From positions 16,237,001-16,301,000 of the forward strand of contig NC_063271.1 in the NCBI RefSeq assembly GCF_910591885.1: 64,000 nucleotides of DNA, written 5' to 3'. The DNA is from Bombus terrestris (taxonomy: Eukaryota; Arthropoda; Insecta; Hymenoptera; Apidae). Of this stretch, positions 25,482-37,649 are shown piece by piece. The translations under genes and the position numbers were made by a program. How positions within the stretch are numbered: the stretch's first letter is position 1; every line of letters starts with the position of its first letter. The notes under the pieces are model-generated. The model was not told the origin of the DNA, searched no databases, and saw only the letters and a list, made by a program, of their open reading frames with translations.

Positions 25482-26153
25482 ATAATTAAACACGACCAAT
25501 AATAATAAATTAACTAATAACTAACCAATCAAAATAAAAAGAATTATACGACAGACAATCAAAATGAAATAAATGAATCAATAAGAAGAAACACTACAAC
25601 CAATCAGCAATGACATAGAAAATACAAATAAAATGAAATAATTAAATGAACCAATAAATAAAACAAGCCGCGAATCAAATGTATGAGATTTCTCTGCGAA
25701 AACACATGTATATACACACACGTGTATGCATATCTGTGTGTGTGACCTACTTCGTGAATCTGAATAATTGGTAATCTAATAAAATAAATAAAAGAAATAA
25801 AATATACTACACTACATCAGCATTCTAATAAAAGTGAAAATTGTATAGAAGATTGCTCTGCGACACACACATATATAGATATACACATGCGTACGCGTAT
25901 CTTTCGGAAAAATTCATTATATATATATATGTATGTATGTATACGTTATTACGCCATTAAAACGCAAAGAAATAAATATATAGAATTACATTTCTACGAA
26001 CCTAGAGAATTATATACGAAATCCACATTATGGAATATTCAACCAATTAACGATCCGAGAAACAATGAGAATAACAATACACGCACATATACATATGCAT
26101 ATATATATTTTACATAATGGAAAATTACATTGTGAAATGTATATATATATATA
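25482..26153 (+). other. 3' region of the gypsy remnant, AT-rich
   Basis: No conserved protein is seen. It is rich in A and AT/TG dinucleotide runs (25700-25740, 25915-25940). The end, 26048-26150, recurs at 29709-29812, so it belongs to a repeated element, probably the 3' internal part of the gypsy copy. Confidence 0.55.
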
Positions 26154-27123
26154 TGTCAGGTTGGCGTTACGATTAGAGTTAGGGTTAAGGGCGTAAACGA
26201 ATCCCTATTGACACTAGACGTGATCACTATGCAATAGAGGAGATATTTACTAGTGCAAACATGACCATGTTGGAATTGGACAAGTAATCGCGATAAATTG
26301 ATACTCGAGAAGCTAATGACAATGATCCTAGGCTCAATAACGAATCCACGGTCAACGGAATGACGAACTCTACTCTTCTTTAGCGTCTAAGTTGTACTCA
26401 ATGTTAATGCGTGGGGCAATCACTACGTATCCGAGAGTTGCTTGAATCGTCGTCGAGATCGTACCGGAGAGTAACTCTCCGTCTCGACGATACCGTCGAG
26501 GAAAACTATAATGGATGGGTCTAAGGACATGAGATCCTCGGATTCGTCAAAGAAAGCTTTCGTTCCAAAGGTGAGGGAAATTAGCGCTATTGCTAATTGG
26601 TCGATCTCCATATCGGCGTTTTGAAAGAGATGCTGGCCGCCCTTGAGGGGAGGTTGTTGACGGGGGGCAACGCTCGTGGAGGATAGGTTTCTCCTATCTT
26701 CCCGTAGTTGCAACAAAGTCTATTTGACGGACTTCGCTTGACTAAATCTTAAGATCTATAGCGGGTCCTCACGTTAGCTAAACATACGCCACAAAGGCAT
26801 GCCGACACCCGGCGATCATCTTACCCGGAGGACAAAATCTGCGTGTGGCGGGCCGCGGGATAGAAACTATTGAAGTATTTACTGCCACGTGTCGCTACGA
26901 CTATTTCTTTTAAGGAGAGGTATAGAGTTACTCTGTGCCTTTGTTAGATAGAACGTTCATCCCTTTGACCGCGGCTACGTTCGGCGACTGATTGTCGCCT
27001 CGAGCCCAAGCTCATGATCATAAATCTCGAACAATCGGAGCGGCATTTGTTTAATCCAAGTTACAGAGTTGCGATATTCCCGCGAATCCAAGGAGGAGCT
27101 CCGGCGTTCTTTCATCTCCGACA
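26154..27123 (+). mobile_element. TGTCGG-type element, copy 2
   Basis: A 970-bp unit from TGTCAGG to CCGACA, related along its length to 792-1730. It interrupts a sequence that is continuous at 29709-29949, which supplies an empty site and shows that the unit moves or moved as a discrete insertion. The flanks are TATATA/CATATA. In reverse it has a 97-residue frame containing the QQPPLKGGQ segment, but this is not convincingly coding. Confidence 0.85.
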
Positions 27124-28769
27124 CATATATACACATATTATTATATCGAACAGCTACTCATCTAATATACAAAACCACCTTGTAAAAATTACATTACTGA
27201 ACATTCAACTAAACCAACTGAAGATTTAATATAATAATATATAATAATATAATAATATATATATATATACATAGATATGTGAAATAGCGTTGTATATAAC
27301 CAGAAACAATACAAATGTCACACGACTTCTTCAACAACTTCGACTCTTCGTTCCTGCCGACAACACCTCACACGATGACTGCGTCTTCTAGGGCCACTTA
27401 CGGATTCTTTACAATTCTTCTTCTTCTTGCACTGAAATATCATATGCAGTGAATAAAACACGAAAGAAGCAGGATGAACTAAATAAAAGAAATCATAACA
27501 AGATACACACCGAGACAGTCCGCATGGAAACCTCTGACAAAGATACCTCCGTATCTATCATTAAACGCATAATAATCAAGATGCACAAACCTCATTTGGA
27601 AGTCGACACCACTCACAGCGTGCCAATGCAAGGGAGGAAAACGAATGAAATTGTATTTCGTGAAGACGTTTCACTACTTTCCATAGATCAGAAACTGGAG
27701 TTACACAACTAATAACCTAATAACAAGAAAGTAATATAAAATATACACGATTTAATATATAACAAATATGGACATATAAATCTACAAGGAGCAAAATATA
27801 TCTCATATTGTCAAATAAAACCAAATTGTCAAAAGATCATCAGGACACGACGCCAACGAAGGTGCCACTGTGCCTACTTGGGTGGAAAACCGCCACTTCA
27901 GCATCATCCTTCGCACATATTCACACACGCACGTCGATCACGTCATCTTGTACCATTCACATATCTTCCTCCTCTTGCGCTAAAACAAATTCACAAGTTT
28001 AAGGAAACAAACAACATGCGAAACGAGATAGAATACTAAAAACACATACTCACACAGTTCGCACAGGCGCGGACGCTTTTGTGTCCATGACTCAACATAA
28101 CCTGTAATCACCAAAAGAAGATAAAAACCCCAATAAACTAAAATACCGAAATAGCGATCGCATATTAAAAATCACTGATCGAGATTCATATAACCAAAGT
28201 TCATAGCACGCCATTGTGAATACAAGATAACCTCAAAATATAAAACTATACAACTTTATAATTAAATCAAACCCTCACGATCACACTACAACGACTTCAA
28301 AATGATATATTAAAACTTACCATTATGTAAAAATATTTTATTGGAAGAAACAAGAAATAACGCGTGCTACACATACAAAAGCCACGGCGGAACTGCGAGA
28401 TGACCACCGCTATGAAGGGTTACAAGAGCATCGCAGATGCAACTTCGGCAAAGACACGTTGCTACACGCGTATGGAAAGTCCTTGCAATTTTGACAAAAC
28501 GGATTGCACGTGCCTTGATCGTTCCCATTGGCATCAGCAGGAAAGGATTCGGAAGGACTGCAGACGCAATCTCGACGAAAGACAAACCACTGCAATATCT
28601 ATATTTTATCACGTATTTTGAGTGTTTCCATCAGCATCGAAAAGGTATAAGAGAAATCAAGACACGGCGTGGGATGAAGCAAACAAGACATCAGCAATCA
28701 TCAAAATCCACGTTCTCTCATGGAAACTCTAAAAAACCTGCAGCATTGCGATTCCCACCGGAACGAACT
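27124..28769 (+). other. unassigned region between element copy 2 and the LTR candidate
   Basis: The first ~135 bp (27124-27260) are the right half of the sequence repeated at 29813-29949. The rest is A-rich on the plus strand with only short open frames (for example 27449-27712 and 28437-28778), none with a recognisable domain. It probably represents the 3' internal or env-like region of the gypsy relic, but no homology supports naming a product. Confidence 0.4.
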
Positions 28770-29669
28770 GTCACATGACTGTCATCCCATTGGGGATGTC
28801 ATTATAAAAAACGTAGCGACACAATTCAAATCAGATTAATTGTTAGCGTTCGGGAGAATTTAGCGAAAATAAGGAGAGTAATTGTTAGTGGTTCAGTTAG
28901 AATAAAGAAGAGTAATTGTGAAAAGAGAGTAACTGTCATTAGTTGGTTCAGTTAGAATAGAGTAAGAATAATTGTTAGCGTTCGGGAGAATTTAGCGAAA
29001 ATAGAGTAAGAGTAATTGTTAGCTGTTCGGGAGATTTTGGCGAAATTACAGAAGAGTAATCGTTATCAGTTAGAATAAAGAAATTGTTAGCGGTTCAGTT
29101 GAATAAGAGAATAATCAGAGTCAGAGAAATTGTTAGCGTTCCGGAGAATTTAACGAAATTAAAAAGAAGTAATTGTGATCAGTTGATTCAGTTAGAATAA
29201 AGAAATAGAATAGAGTAATTGTGATTAGTTGGTTCAGTAGAATAATTTAGTTAAAATAAAGAAGAATAATTGTTATCAGTTAGAATAAGAAATAGTTAAA
29301 TAAAGATTAAAACAAAAAAAAAATTATACAAGTGTCAATCTTTGTAAAACCGGAATCACCCCAGCGGCCTGCCCGTTCATCAGCGGAGGCCAACGTCAGG
29401 TGAGTCAACTTTTAATCATTATTAATAATTAATAACTAAAATAATAAATAATATTAATAATTAGTATAATTCGTCATTAATTCCGCCAGTAATAATTGTT
29501 TATAATATAATTGTTTATTCCAAACAATCCTCTCCCGTGCTAGTGCTAGTATTCCTGCGCATAGCAGGTTAGCCGAAACGTGGAGATTGTTGACCAGTGG
29601 CCTAAACTCCAATCAACGCTGCTTAATCTAACAAGAAATATCTAATTGAAACAGTCCTTAGACTGTTTC
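28770..29669 (+). repeat. candidate LTR of a gypsy element
   Basis: Lies immediately 5' of a primer-binding-like site. It has TGTCA near its left end (around 28769-28782), a TATAAAA box near 28804, and then several imperfect copies of a motif containing GTTAGCGTTCGGGAGA between 28840 and 29250. A possible splice donor CAG|GTGAGT lies at 29400. I found no second copy in the window, so the boundaries and the LTR identity are inferred. Confidence 0.45.
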
Positions 29670-29680
29670 TGGTGGCAGCG
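29670..29680 (+). promoter_or_regulatory. candidate tRNA-Leu primer-binding site
   Basis: TGGTGGCAGCG is the complement of the 3' end CGCTGCCACCA typical of leucine tRNAs of the AAG/TAG type. Such a site directly after an LTR primes minus-strand synthesis in LTR retrotransposons. Eleven matching bases were read by eye; the flanking bases do not extend the match. Confidence 0.5.
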
Positions 29681-29708
29681 ACTACTATATTGTTTAAAGT
29701 TTGAAAAT

Positions 29709-29949
29709 TTAACGATCCGAGAAACAATGAGAATAACAATACACGCACATATACATATGCATATATATATTTTACATAATGGAAAATTACATTGTGAAAT
29801 GTATATATATATATATATTCACATATTATTATATCGACCAACTACTCATCTAATATACGAAACCACCTTGTGAAAATTACATTACTGAACATTCAACTAA
29901 ACCAACTGAAGATTTAATATAATAATATATAATAATATAATAATATATA
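29709..29949 (+). repeat. empty-site paralogue of 26048-27260
   Basis: Near-identical to 26048-26150 joined directly to 27124-27260, without the 970-bp unit. It lies about 30 bp after the primer-site candidate, suggesting an internally deleted second gypsy copy arranged head-to-tail with the first. Confidence 0.88.
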
Positions 29950-30952
29950 TGTCGGATGCACGTCAGGATTGGGGGTGGGGGTGTTCGGTGAATCTTCGTT
30001 GAAATTAGCCATAGGTGCGGTGTAACAATAGTTGAGTTTATTGACACAAATTAGGGAGATTACAGCGTCGATAGATAATCGCAAGGTTTCGATATTCGCG
30101 GCACTATGACAATGGTCTCGGCTCCGGCAACGTTTCCGCGGTCAACGGATGCTGAACTTTACCCTTCGTTTGCGTCTAAGTTACACTGTATGTTAGAGCA
30201 AGGGGGCAATTATTACGTGTACGAAAGACAGGTCGATTACTGATGAGATCGCACTAGAGAGTGACTCTCCGTCGCGGTGACGCTGTCGAAGAAAACTATG
30301 ATGGGTGTACCTAAGAGCACGAGATCATCGGATTCGCGGAGAAAAGTCTTCGTTCGAAGGGTGAGGGAAATTGACGTTGCTGTTAATTGGTCAATTTCCA
30401 TGTTGGTGGTTAGAAAAAGATATTAGCTGTCCTTGGGGAAAGTTGCTAGCGAGAAGCGTCGTTCGTGGAAGAATAGATTTCTCTTATCTTCCCGTAGTTG
30501 AGGCACAGGCCATTTGTCTATTTGAGAGACTTTGTGTAATTGAAATTTAATATTCGTAGCTAATATTCGCCCAGCTAAACATATACTGTGAAGATGCGTT
30601 GGCATCTGGCAATCGTCTTACCCGAAGGACAAAGTCTGCGTGTGGCGAGCCACGGGACAGAAATCGTTGAAATGTTTACCGTCGTGCCCCGTCCCAAGTA
30701 TTTCTTTTAAGGAAAGCTATAGAGTTACTTCATGCCTTTGTTAGATAAAACGTTCATCCCTTGACCGCGACTACGTTCGGCGACCGGTTGTCGCCTCGAG
30801 CCCGAGCTCACTATCATAAATTTCGAATAAGTACAGTCGGATCGAATTACAACAGTTTCTTAGTGCGGCTATGATGAAATCTGGATTACAGCACTAAGGG
30901 GGTCCTCCCACCGCTCCAAAGGGGAGGCTCCGGTGTTCTTTCATCTCCGACA
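29950..30952 (+). mobile_element. TGTCGG-type element, copy 3
   Basis: A 1003-bp unit from TGTCGGATG to CTCCGACA. It is more diverged internally than copies 1 and 2 but has the same order of conserved blocks, including the stretch around 30765-30810 that matches 1570-1620. It is inserted at the end of an AT run. The right flank begins CGGCCATTCTG. Confidence 0.8.
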
Positions 30953-31064
30953 CGGCCATTCTGATTATCACACGTCCTCGGGTGGATCTAAAATATTGGG
31001 TTTTCCTAACATTAAACTTGATATAACTGGTATTTTGTTCCTTTATAGTTTAGCTAAATTATAT

Positions 31065-31246
31065 TGTATGGGGACACTGAACACGAGTGCATTGTTGTAA
31101 TAGGCGTGTATGGAGACACTGAATGCGAGTGCAGTGTATGGAGACACTGAACACGAGTGCATTGATGTAATAGGCGTGTATGGAGACACTGAATGCGAGT
31201 GCAGTGTATGGAGACACTGAACACGAGTGCATTGATGTAATAGGCG
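31065..31246. repeat. 70-bp minisatellite
   Basis: Alternating 42-bp and 28-bp units sharing TGTATGGAGACACTGAA, in the order 42-28-42-28-42, exactly 182 bp. Copies differ at only a few bases. It generates meaningless cysteine/histidine-rich frames on the minus strand. Confidence 0.93.
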
Positions 31247-31932
31247 TGTATGGTGAGGTTGCCAGTATCACGTCGGAAACGCAAGAAATCACGAAACCGA
31301 TAGATCGCCGGTGATCTTGTGACAACGACCATACCCAAATAAAATAAATAAATAAAAAAATCCTACAATGTTAATATTTATAATCTAATATTAAGATTAT
31401 TATATTATATCGTATTAATTGTTATATTACAATAGGAAAATTAGAAATCAATCTGGAAATCTACGTGGAAGTTACAAGCGAAGCTCCAAAATAACAACTA
31501 CGTTAAATATTTTTTGGCAGGAAAATCATTGGGTAGAAACTAGTTTTTATTTAAACGAAAGCCAGTTTTCAATTTCTCCAAAAGCGATACGATTCAAGAA
31601 TTTTAATCGTTAATAATTCTGATTACGAATAATCATTACGAACGATTCGATTTGTTCCTCGGTCGCTCGATAATAATTTTAGATCATGGGAATTTAATTT
31701 GAAACAGTAATCAATGGAAGTGACCTGAATTTTTGTTCGGTTATCGAACAGTGTCCATTATCAAGGAAAACCGAATTTTGCTTTAGCTACCGATAACCAT
31801 TATCGATGACGAAATTGATTTTCGATTATCGCCAAGCAATATCGATGAAAAAAATATTTTCTAGTCACATTCGCCTATCGTCGATATTTATTGACATTGC
31901 TGATAATCGGTTTTCACTGGCAACGTAAAGAA
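31247..31932. other. AT-rich intergenic DNA with repeated CGATAA motifs
   Basis: No gene is supported. From about 31730 the motif CGATAA/TTATCG recurs many times on both strands, and this continues after the fold-back element to about 32470. Confidence 0.6.
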
Positions 31933-32132
31933 GCCTAATTATAAAACTGATATGTTTTATTAAGCAAACAAAAAGATACGAAAATGTACGAAACAAAGCA
32001 TAAGATAAAAGATATCACGGCGCAACTGTTAATAAAAATATTCTACTGCGATATCTTTCATCTTATTCGTTTCATATATTTTCATATCTTTTTGTTTGCT
32101 CGATAAAACACACAAGTTTTATGAATAACTGC
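31933..32132. mobile_element. fold-back (MITE-like) inverted repeat
   Basis: Two imperfect arms of about 80 bp, 31933-32016 and 32048-32132, face each other. Both contain AGCAAACAAAAAGATA or its complement and an AAGATATC/GATATCTT block near the centre, around a ~30-bp loop. There is no coding capacity. The class is inferred from the structure only. Confidence 0.65.
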
Positions 32133-32156
32133 GAACACACGTACTATTGGCTTGTT

Positions 32157-32217
32157 AACTAGGTGATTGCGAGTTTTGTCATTAGATGATATTGACAAAA
32201 TTCGCAATCACCTAGTT
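32157..32217. repeat. 25-bp stem hairpin
   Basis: Arms 32157-32181 and 32193-32217 are reverse complements at 24 of 25 positions, with an 11-nt loop. The left arm starts AACTAGGTGATTGCG. It could be the two ends of a tiny fold-back element or a structured RNA; no promoter or homologue is visible. Confidence 0.85.
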
Positions 32218-35025
32218 TCCAACCCAATAATTATCAGTGACGTTAATAACGATTGATAACATAGCCAGTGATAATTGACAATGTAGAGCAAATTTTTGCC
32301 ATCGATAATGGTCATCGATAACCAAAATAAAATTTTCTCGCCACGGATAACAGTTACTCGTAACAGAAAAAAGAAAAAAAAAAAATATTTTAAAAATCCG
32401 GTCATTTATGTTGGTTATTGGTAACCAAAGTGAAATTTCTCTCGTCGATAACGATTACCAGCAATCAAAAAAACTTTAATCCGTTTTAACGGTTATTCGC
32501 GATCAAAAATTTTTTAATTAAAAACATCAACCTTCATATCGCAACTTTGGAAACTTCTCTTGTAACAGTTATGATGTCTTGTAATTGTAACATTTATGGC
32601 AAATATACATTTAGCGAAAAATTAGTATACAGCATGAATAGAAGTAGTCTTAAACATTACAACTGGTGATAAAGATCGTTTCGCTAAATATCGTGGCTTA
32701 ACACAGCGAATAATTGACTGCTCAAATATTTTCATCGTCTTTGCGCGACGAATATTTTATGTAACTTCTGGATACGGTTTTGCAGAGAAATTAGAAATTT
32801 TAGAAATTTCATAATCACGTATAATCGTGGCTCGTCGTGCTGTTAATGAAGTTTCTAAATATTTCGTGTAATATAGGAAAAGTGAAAAGTTTCTAAGAGT
32901 CTTCGAGTATCTTCGTGCGTCTCTGTGTGCGTATAATCGAGCGTCTTTAGATCGCGAACGTAGATCGAGGAAGAAATTGCGCGTCTTTGACCGGTTAGGC
33001 GGAGCAAAATTGTACGTTAAGAGATTAAAGACTGACACTTTCCAGGGTTACGAGTCATCTAGAAAAATAAGCTCCCGTAGAATATCACCTGAACGCCAAT
33101 TTTGTCTCCGACTACGAGCACACGTAGTCCTATTACGCTGTTCTCTAGGGGGAGACGAGTGGAGAGCGAAAGAGAAGGCAGAGAAGAGCTGTCCGAGGAG
33201 CATCGTATTAGTTTGAGAATTTTCTCATAAAAACAGGCTGAAATTTAAAGTTGATTTGAAAGTAGAGATCGGTTTTAGAAAGGCTACCGGTTCGATTGGA
33301 TCTCAGGCTGAAAGTTTCATCTACAATTATATCTCAAATATTTGTGCAATTTTATATCTTCTTGCGTGTATTGCGTATGCTAAAAATCCGCAATTTTAAT
33401 TATCGCGTTTCGCACGAGACCAGCATTCGGGCAAATACTTACGAACGAGAATTTATTCAAACAGTATAAATCTTTCGCGTTAAAACTACCTAGAATTTAT
33501 TTTATAATAATATGGCGTTAATTACCGTCGTTTCGGCACTTGCAATTTTTCGAGAAGAATCGCCTCATGGCGTTGCACAAACGATAAACAATTAACATTG
33601 TCGTTATCGAACTCAATTTGTTACGAACTGTCGTCGCATTCGTGCAATTTATATTTAGCATAAATCGTACGCTTAATACAACCTTACGGTTATTAGCAAA
33701 TTCCTTGTTAGCATATTCCTTATTAACAATTATTTCTAGAAACGAGATAACATTTGCTTGCCGAACTTATCAGAATATTTGTCTCTCGTTCGTTTGCGTT
33801 TATTAGCTGAGCGTAATTCTCGCAGTGGTAACGCTTCTCCGGGTTCTCCAGTTGCTGTGTATGATATCGTATAAAAGATAAATGCTTCGGTTAAGAGTAA
33901 ATTTCGAAAGAAACTATTCGTTAATTTGCCAAGGATTCGTATTCTTCTAATTACACTTGCTAGCCAAGTGTAACTACCACAATCGATGCCAATAGCCCAA
34001 GTTCGATCGTAACAGGCGGATCGTTTCTAACTAATTTTACGTAGAACGTTCTGATCGATATTATCGTCGTCCCACTGAACCAGTTGTTCGCGTTTATCGC
34101 GTCGCGTCTTAAAATCGGGCAATTGTCTGGTTTGCATGATTCGTTCGACGAACGGTAACGCAGCTGTACGCACAGAAACCGATAAATCGGCTCTACGAAC
34201 TGATTAGACCTCTCGTATAGAAAGACGGTGTAAATGAACATAAACACGTTTGTACGCGAGAGCCCATAGAAAGGAAATTCCGCGTACGCCGGCAGAAACG
34301 ACTAGCTTAATTTCAACGACAGCATCGTTTCTGAGAATTGAGCATTCATCGTTAAACATCAAAGCGTTGGCTTTCAGAGATGTACAAGTTTCTGTATGTC
34401 ACGGTGTACACGTCAAACGTTCCTTGATTCGATGAAATGCAGCCTCTACTTTGCTCGATTTGTCACGGATTAGTTGCACCGTGCAAACAAGGTTTATACT
34501 TAGACTTCAAAGTACCAAACATAGATAAAACACAACGCAGGTACGTGTTCTAAACGATGACACGAGCTTCCAAGTTTCCCAAGGAAAAATTGTTTCCCGC
34601 TATTTGCGCGGTGGCTCGCGCTGCTATTCCAACGTTCGCAACGGAAAATTTTTTCCAAATGCGCATTACGCGACACTTTCCGAAAGTTTGTTAACGCTGT
34701 AACGAGACAGGAATCGCTGCGAGAATTATAACAGTGAAATTTGAAACGAAACCAACAATGCAGATGGAAATTACGTTATTCTGGACATTTACTTGCGAAC
34801 GTAGTTTATTTAGTATTAGTGAAAAATTAGCACACGGTATGAACAGTAGTTTTAAACGCACTATTAGTCTCAAAAACGATCTCGCTATTTACCGTGGCTT
34901 ATCGACGTAGCAAACAAAATTGGTTTTTCCAATAATTCGATGATCTTTTTCCCGATACTTGTGTGATACATTTTCAAATCTGTTCCACATTTTGCACGTA
35001 TAATAATAATAATCAGCATAGTTTT
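32218..35025. other. AT-rich non-coding DNA
   Basis: Only short, unrelated open frames are present and none carries a recognised domain. The blocks 32560-32720 and 34690-34915 are diverged copies of one interspersed repeat, sharing GAAAAATTAG and CGTGGCTTA contexts. A related block lies near 56800-56960. Confidence 0.55.
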
Positions 35026-35181
35026 GTCTCGTTACAGCGCCAGTGAAATTTCGAAATTCATCGGTGCGATATACCCAATGGCTTGAGAAAGCGTTCCAAC
35101 GTTTATCACGGAATGTTTTCACGAATGTGCGATGCGTGTCATGCGAGATATTTGGAAATTTCGCTGGCGCTGTAACGAGAC
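35026..35181. mobile_element. fold-back element with 27-bp inverted ends
   Basis: Arms 35026-35052 and 35155-35181 match at 26 of 27 positions, with the core CTCGTTACAGCGCCAG. The same CTGTAACGAGAC end motif occurs singly near 34697, 35796 and 56741, pointing to an interspersed family. No protein is encoded in the 102-bp middle. Confidence 0.75.
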
Positions 35182-35272
35182 GCGAGTATTGTATTGGAAA
35201 AATTTGAAATGGATCGGAAAATGTATATGGAAGTTACAGGACCTTTCTCGAAAATTATCGACAGTTCAAATA

Positions 35273-35491
35273 TCAGGTTGTACAACAAAAGAGTCTTTCG
35301 TTTTATAAGAAAATAATAGACGCACGACGTTTCTTGTTTCCTTTATTTTATCGAACTACGTACGTTCCATTTTGTTCTATTAAGGTAAAGACCACGACAT
35401 TTGACAGATTAGCTGTCGTGTTTATATAAAGATGCATTGTCGTAAAAGACATATTCGTAGAGGAAAGACACTTTTGGGGCAACCTAATATT
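35273..35491. mobile_element. mariner-type MITE, diverged
   Basis: Starts with AGGTTGTACAACAAAAGAG and ends with the inverse GGGGCAACCTA, sharing TCTTTCGTTTTATAAG and TAATAGACGCACGACG with the elements at 40362 and 56993. It is non-coding. A TA target dinucleotide is expected for this class. Confidence 0.7.
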
Positions 35492-37274
35492 TGGCTGAAC
35501 CTGACAAAACTGTACGCTTGTAATAAATAAAAAAAAAGCCTGCTACGCCCTTTCGATCATTTCAGGTCCAGTTATGTGTGGGTCGACCCAATTACGTTCT
35601 TACAACGTTAGAGAATACCTTCGTTTTGAAGAAAATGAAAAAAGATCGCACATTTTCGTTTCAATTTTCTTGATTAAACCTCTTCTCCCAACGTTACAAA
35701 TATGTTTTATTATCGTTAAAATAGGGACAGACTCGAAAGTACAAAAATTGAAGAGTCGCAACTGATGTAACGAACATAATCACGATAGTCGTGTCTCGTT
35801 ACAGCGTTAACGGGATTTCAAAATGTTTGGCATAATACGCGATCCTACGCAAAATTTCCGCCAGCTCAGTGAAGTTTCGGCTATCCGAGTCTCGTATTAT
35901 ACGATGTGTTTCCAGCTTTCTCCTAACTGCGCGTTTTTTTTTCGAAATTTTAACGCCGGCACCGCGCGAACAAAGTAAGTAGATTAATTGAACTTTTAAT
36001 CGATCAAATAGTCAACTAAACTGAAACGCACGTACGATGTTAAGTTATCGAAATCAATTTTACGATTTTACCGTACGAACGCCGGTATCATCCGACCTTT
36101 CGGTATTTTCCGAGTTTTCTATTGTTCGTGTGATACGCGTCACCTCGGAACGATCAAGATTATTCGAACACTTTCGCAAGCCATAATTAGATTACAGAAA
36201 AAAGTACTTTGCTGTGAATACACGTTTCATCGGAGGAATCGAAATTTGTACAGGACGAAGTAGCGTCGTTCGAACGAAGCTGCGATAGACTTAAAGTTGG
36301 GCTGTACAATTTCTAGATTTATATTAATACTATAGAACGAAAAGGCCCAGAGCTCTATGAACGTTCTAAGAGAACGGATCTCCTTCGGCGTAAATGGCGC
36401 TCCTTATCGGCGAACGGCTACAATATCCTGAATCTTTCTTTTCGACGGTTTCCACGTCGATCGAGAGAAACTATTCGTCGAAATGGACTATCCGTGGCTG
36501 ATCTATTACGGTAGAAAGTGAAAAAGAACGTAAACGAAGGAAATGGCCGACATAAAGGACGATAACTGTTAATTTAAACGTAATAGAACGAAAGAATACG
36601 ACGTATTCGTTAAAGGATATTTAAGACAATTTAAATTAAAATCGATTTTTACACGACGTTCTTCGATTTTTTCCAGAACCAGATTATATCTATGATAACG
36701 TTTCGATAATATCGTTTTATGCAAAAGAAAGCCAATTATATGATTGAAAGAAGAAATTTGGATCAACGTATGGATATCCTTCTATTTCGTTGCACGAGTT
36801 GCGAATAACCTGTCGAATAATGATAAAGATAGAAACGAATATGACAAAGGCATAACGAAGGAACTAATATTCAGAATTTCGTGCGTTTAATTCCTCGAAC
36901 ATTGCACTTTTAAACGCATCGGTCTCGCAGTTCAACCTGCCGGGAACAAAGAATTTTATCGGAAACATCGTTCTAACATTTCAATTTTACAAACGTTTCG
37001 CTCTGCTTCGTTAAAAGCTGCGCGTATTTGGTAGATAGAAAATTATGCACATACGTTAAAACGTATAACGCGCAACAGGCAAGGATATACGCGTACGCGC
37101 TGCAAACGCGTTAAAAGCGAAAAATATCGCTGAAATTATTTTCCCATAATAAAGAAATCGTCGGGCCTCTTACGAATACAAAAGATAATTCGTTAAGATT
37201 ATAGTGTCTATTAATTTTACCATAACGAGTTTAACAGAGCTTTCGAAACTAAAAGCTTTATCACAGACGATAAA
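35492..37274. other. AT-rich non-coding DNA
   Basis: No gene or RNA recognised. One interspersed-repeat end (CTCGTTACAGCG) occurs near 35796. Short open frames at 35574 and 36569 have no features. Confidence 0.55.
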
Positions 37275-37649
37275 CCCTTTGAGTGCTGAATACTCACGGC
37301 CTATGTCGTCCATACGGACGACGCGTGTCTAGCGCTGACGATCGCTGTGGACGGAATACTTTTTCGTTAGACTGAACTCTGTTGATTAACTATTCAAAGC
37401 GCAAATCGTAATAAGTTATAGTAGTTTAAATGATTAAAATGAAAGAGATTAAATGATTCAAGAGCGTTATTTTTTAGTTATTTTTAATTATTTATTATAA
37501 ACATTGAAATTTACAGTTAACTAGAATTTGGGTAATAAACTAGAAAACTAAATTTAGTAAATATGTAAAATCCCTAGAGTTCATGTAGGATAGGGATTCT
37601 TTTTGTTTTACGGGTAGCACGACAGGCTGTGTTTAACGGAGAGATCGAT

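Noticed and set aside
28364..28778. Overlapping short frames on both strands, one cysteine-rich
   Set aside because: Several frames are open at once on both strands, no domain is recognised and the cysteines do not form a known finger pattern.
26154..30952. The two TGTCGG units as the paired LTRs of one element
   Set aside because: No primer-binding site follows the first unit, no pol lies between them, and the first unit is absent from an empty-site paralogue, so they are independent insertions.
31054..31338. Cys/His-rich minus-strand frames
   Set aside because: They are translations of the 70-bp minisatellite in two frames; the apparent finger-like motif is a repeat artefact.
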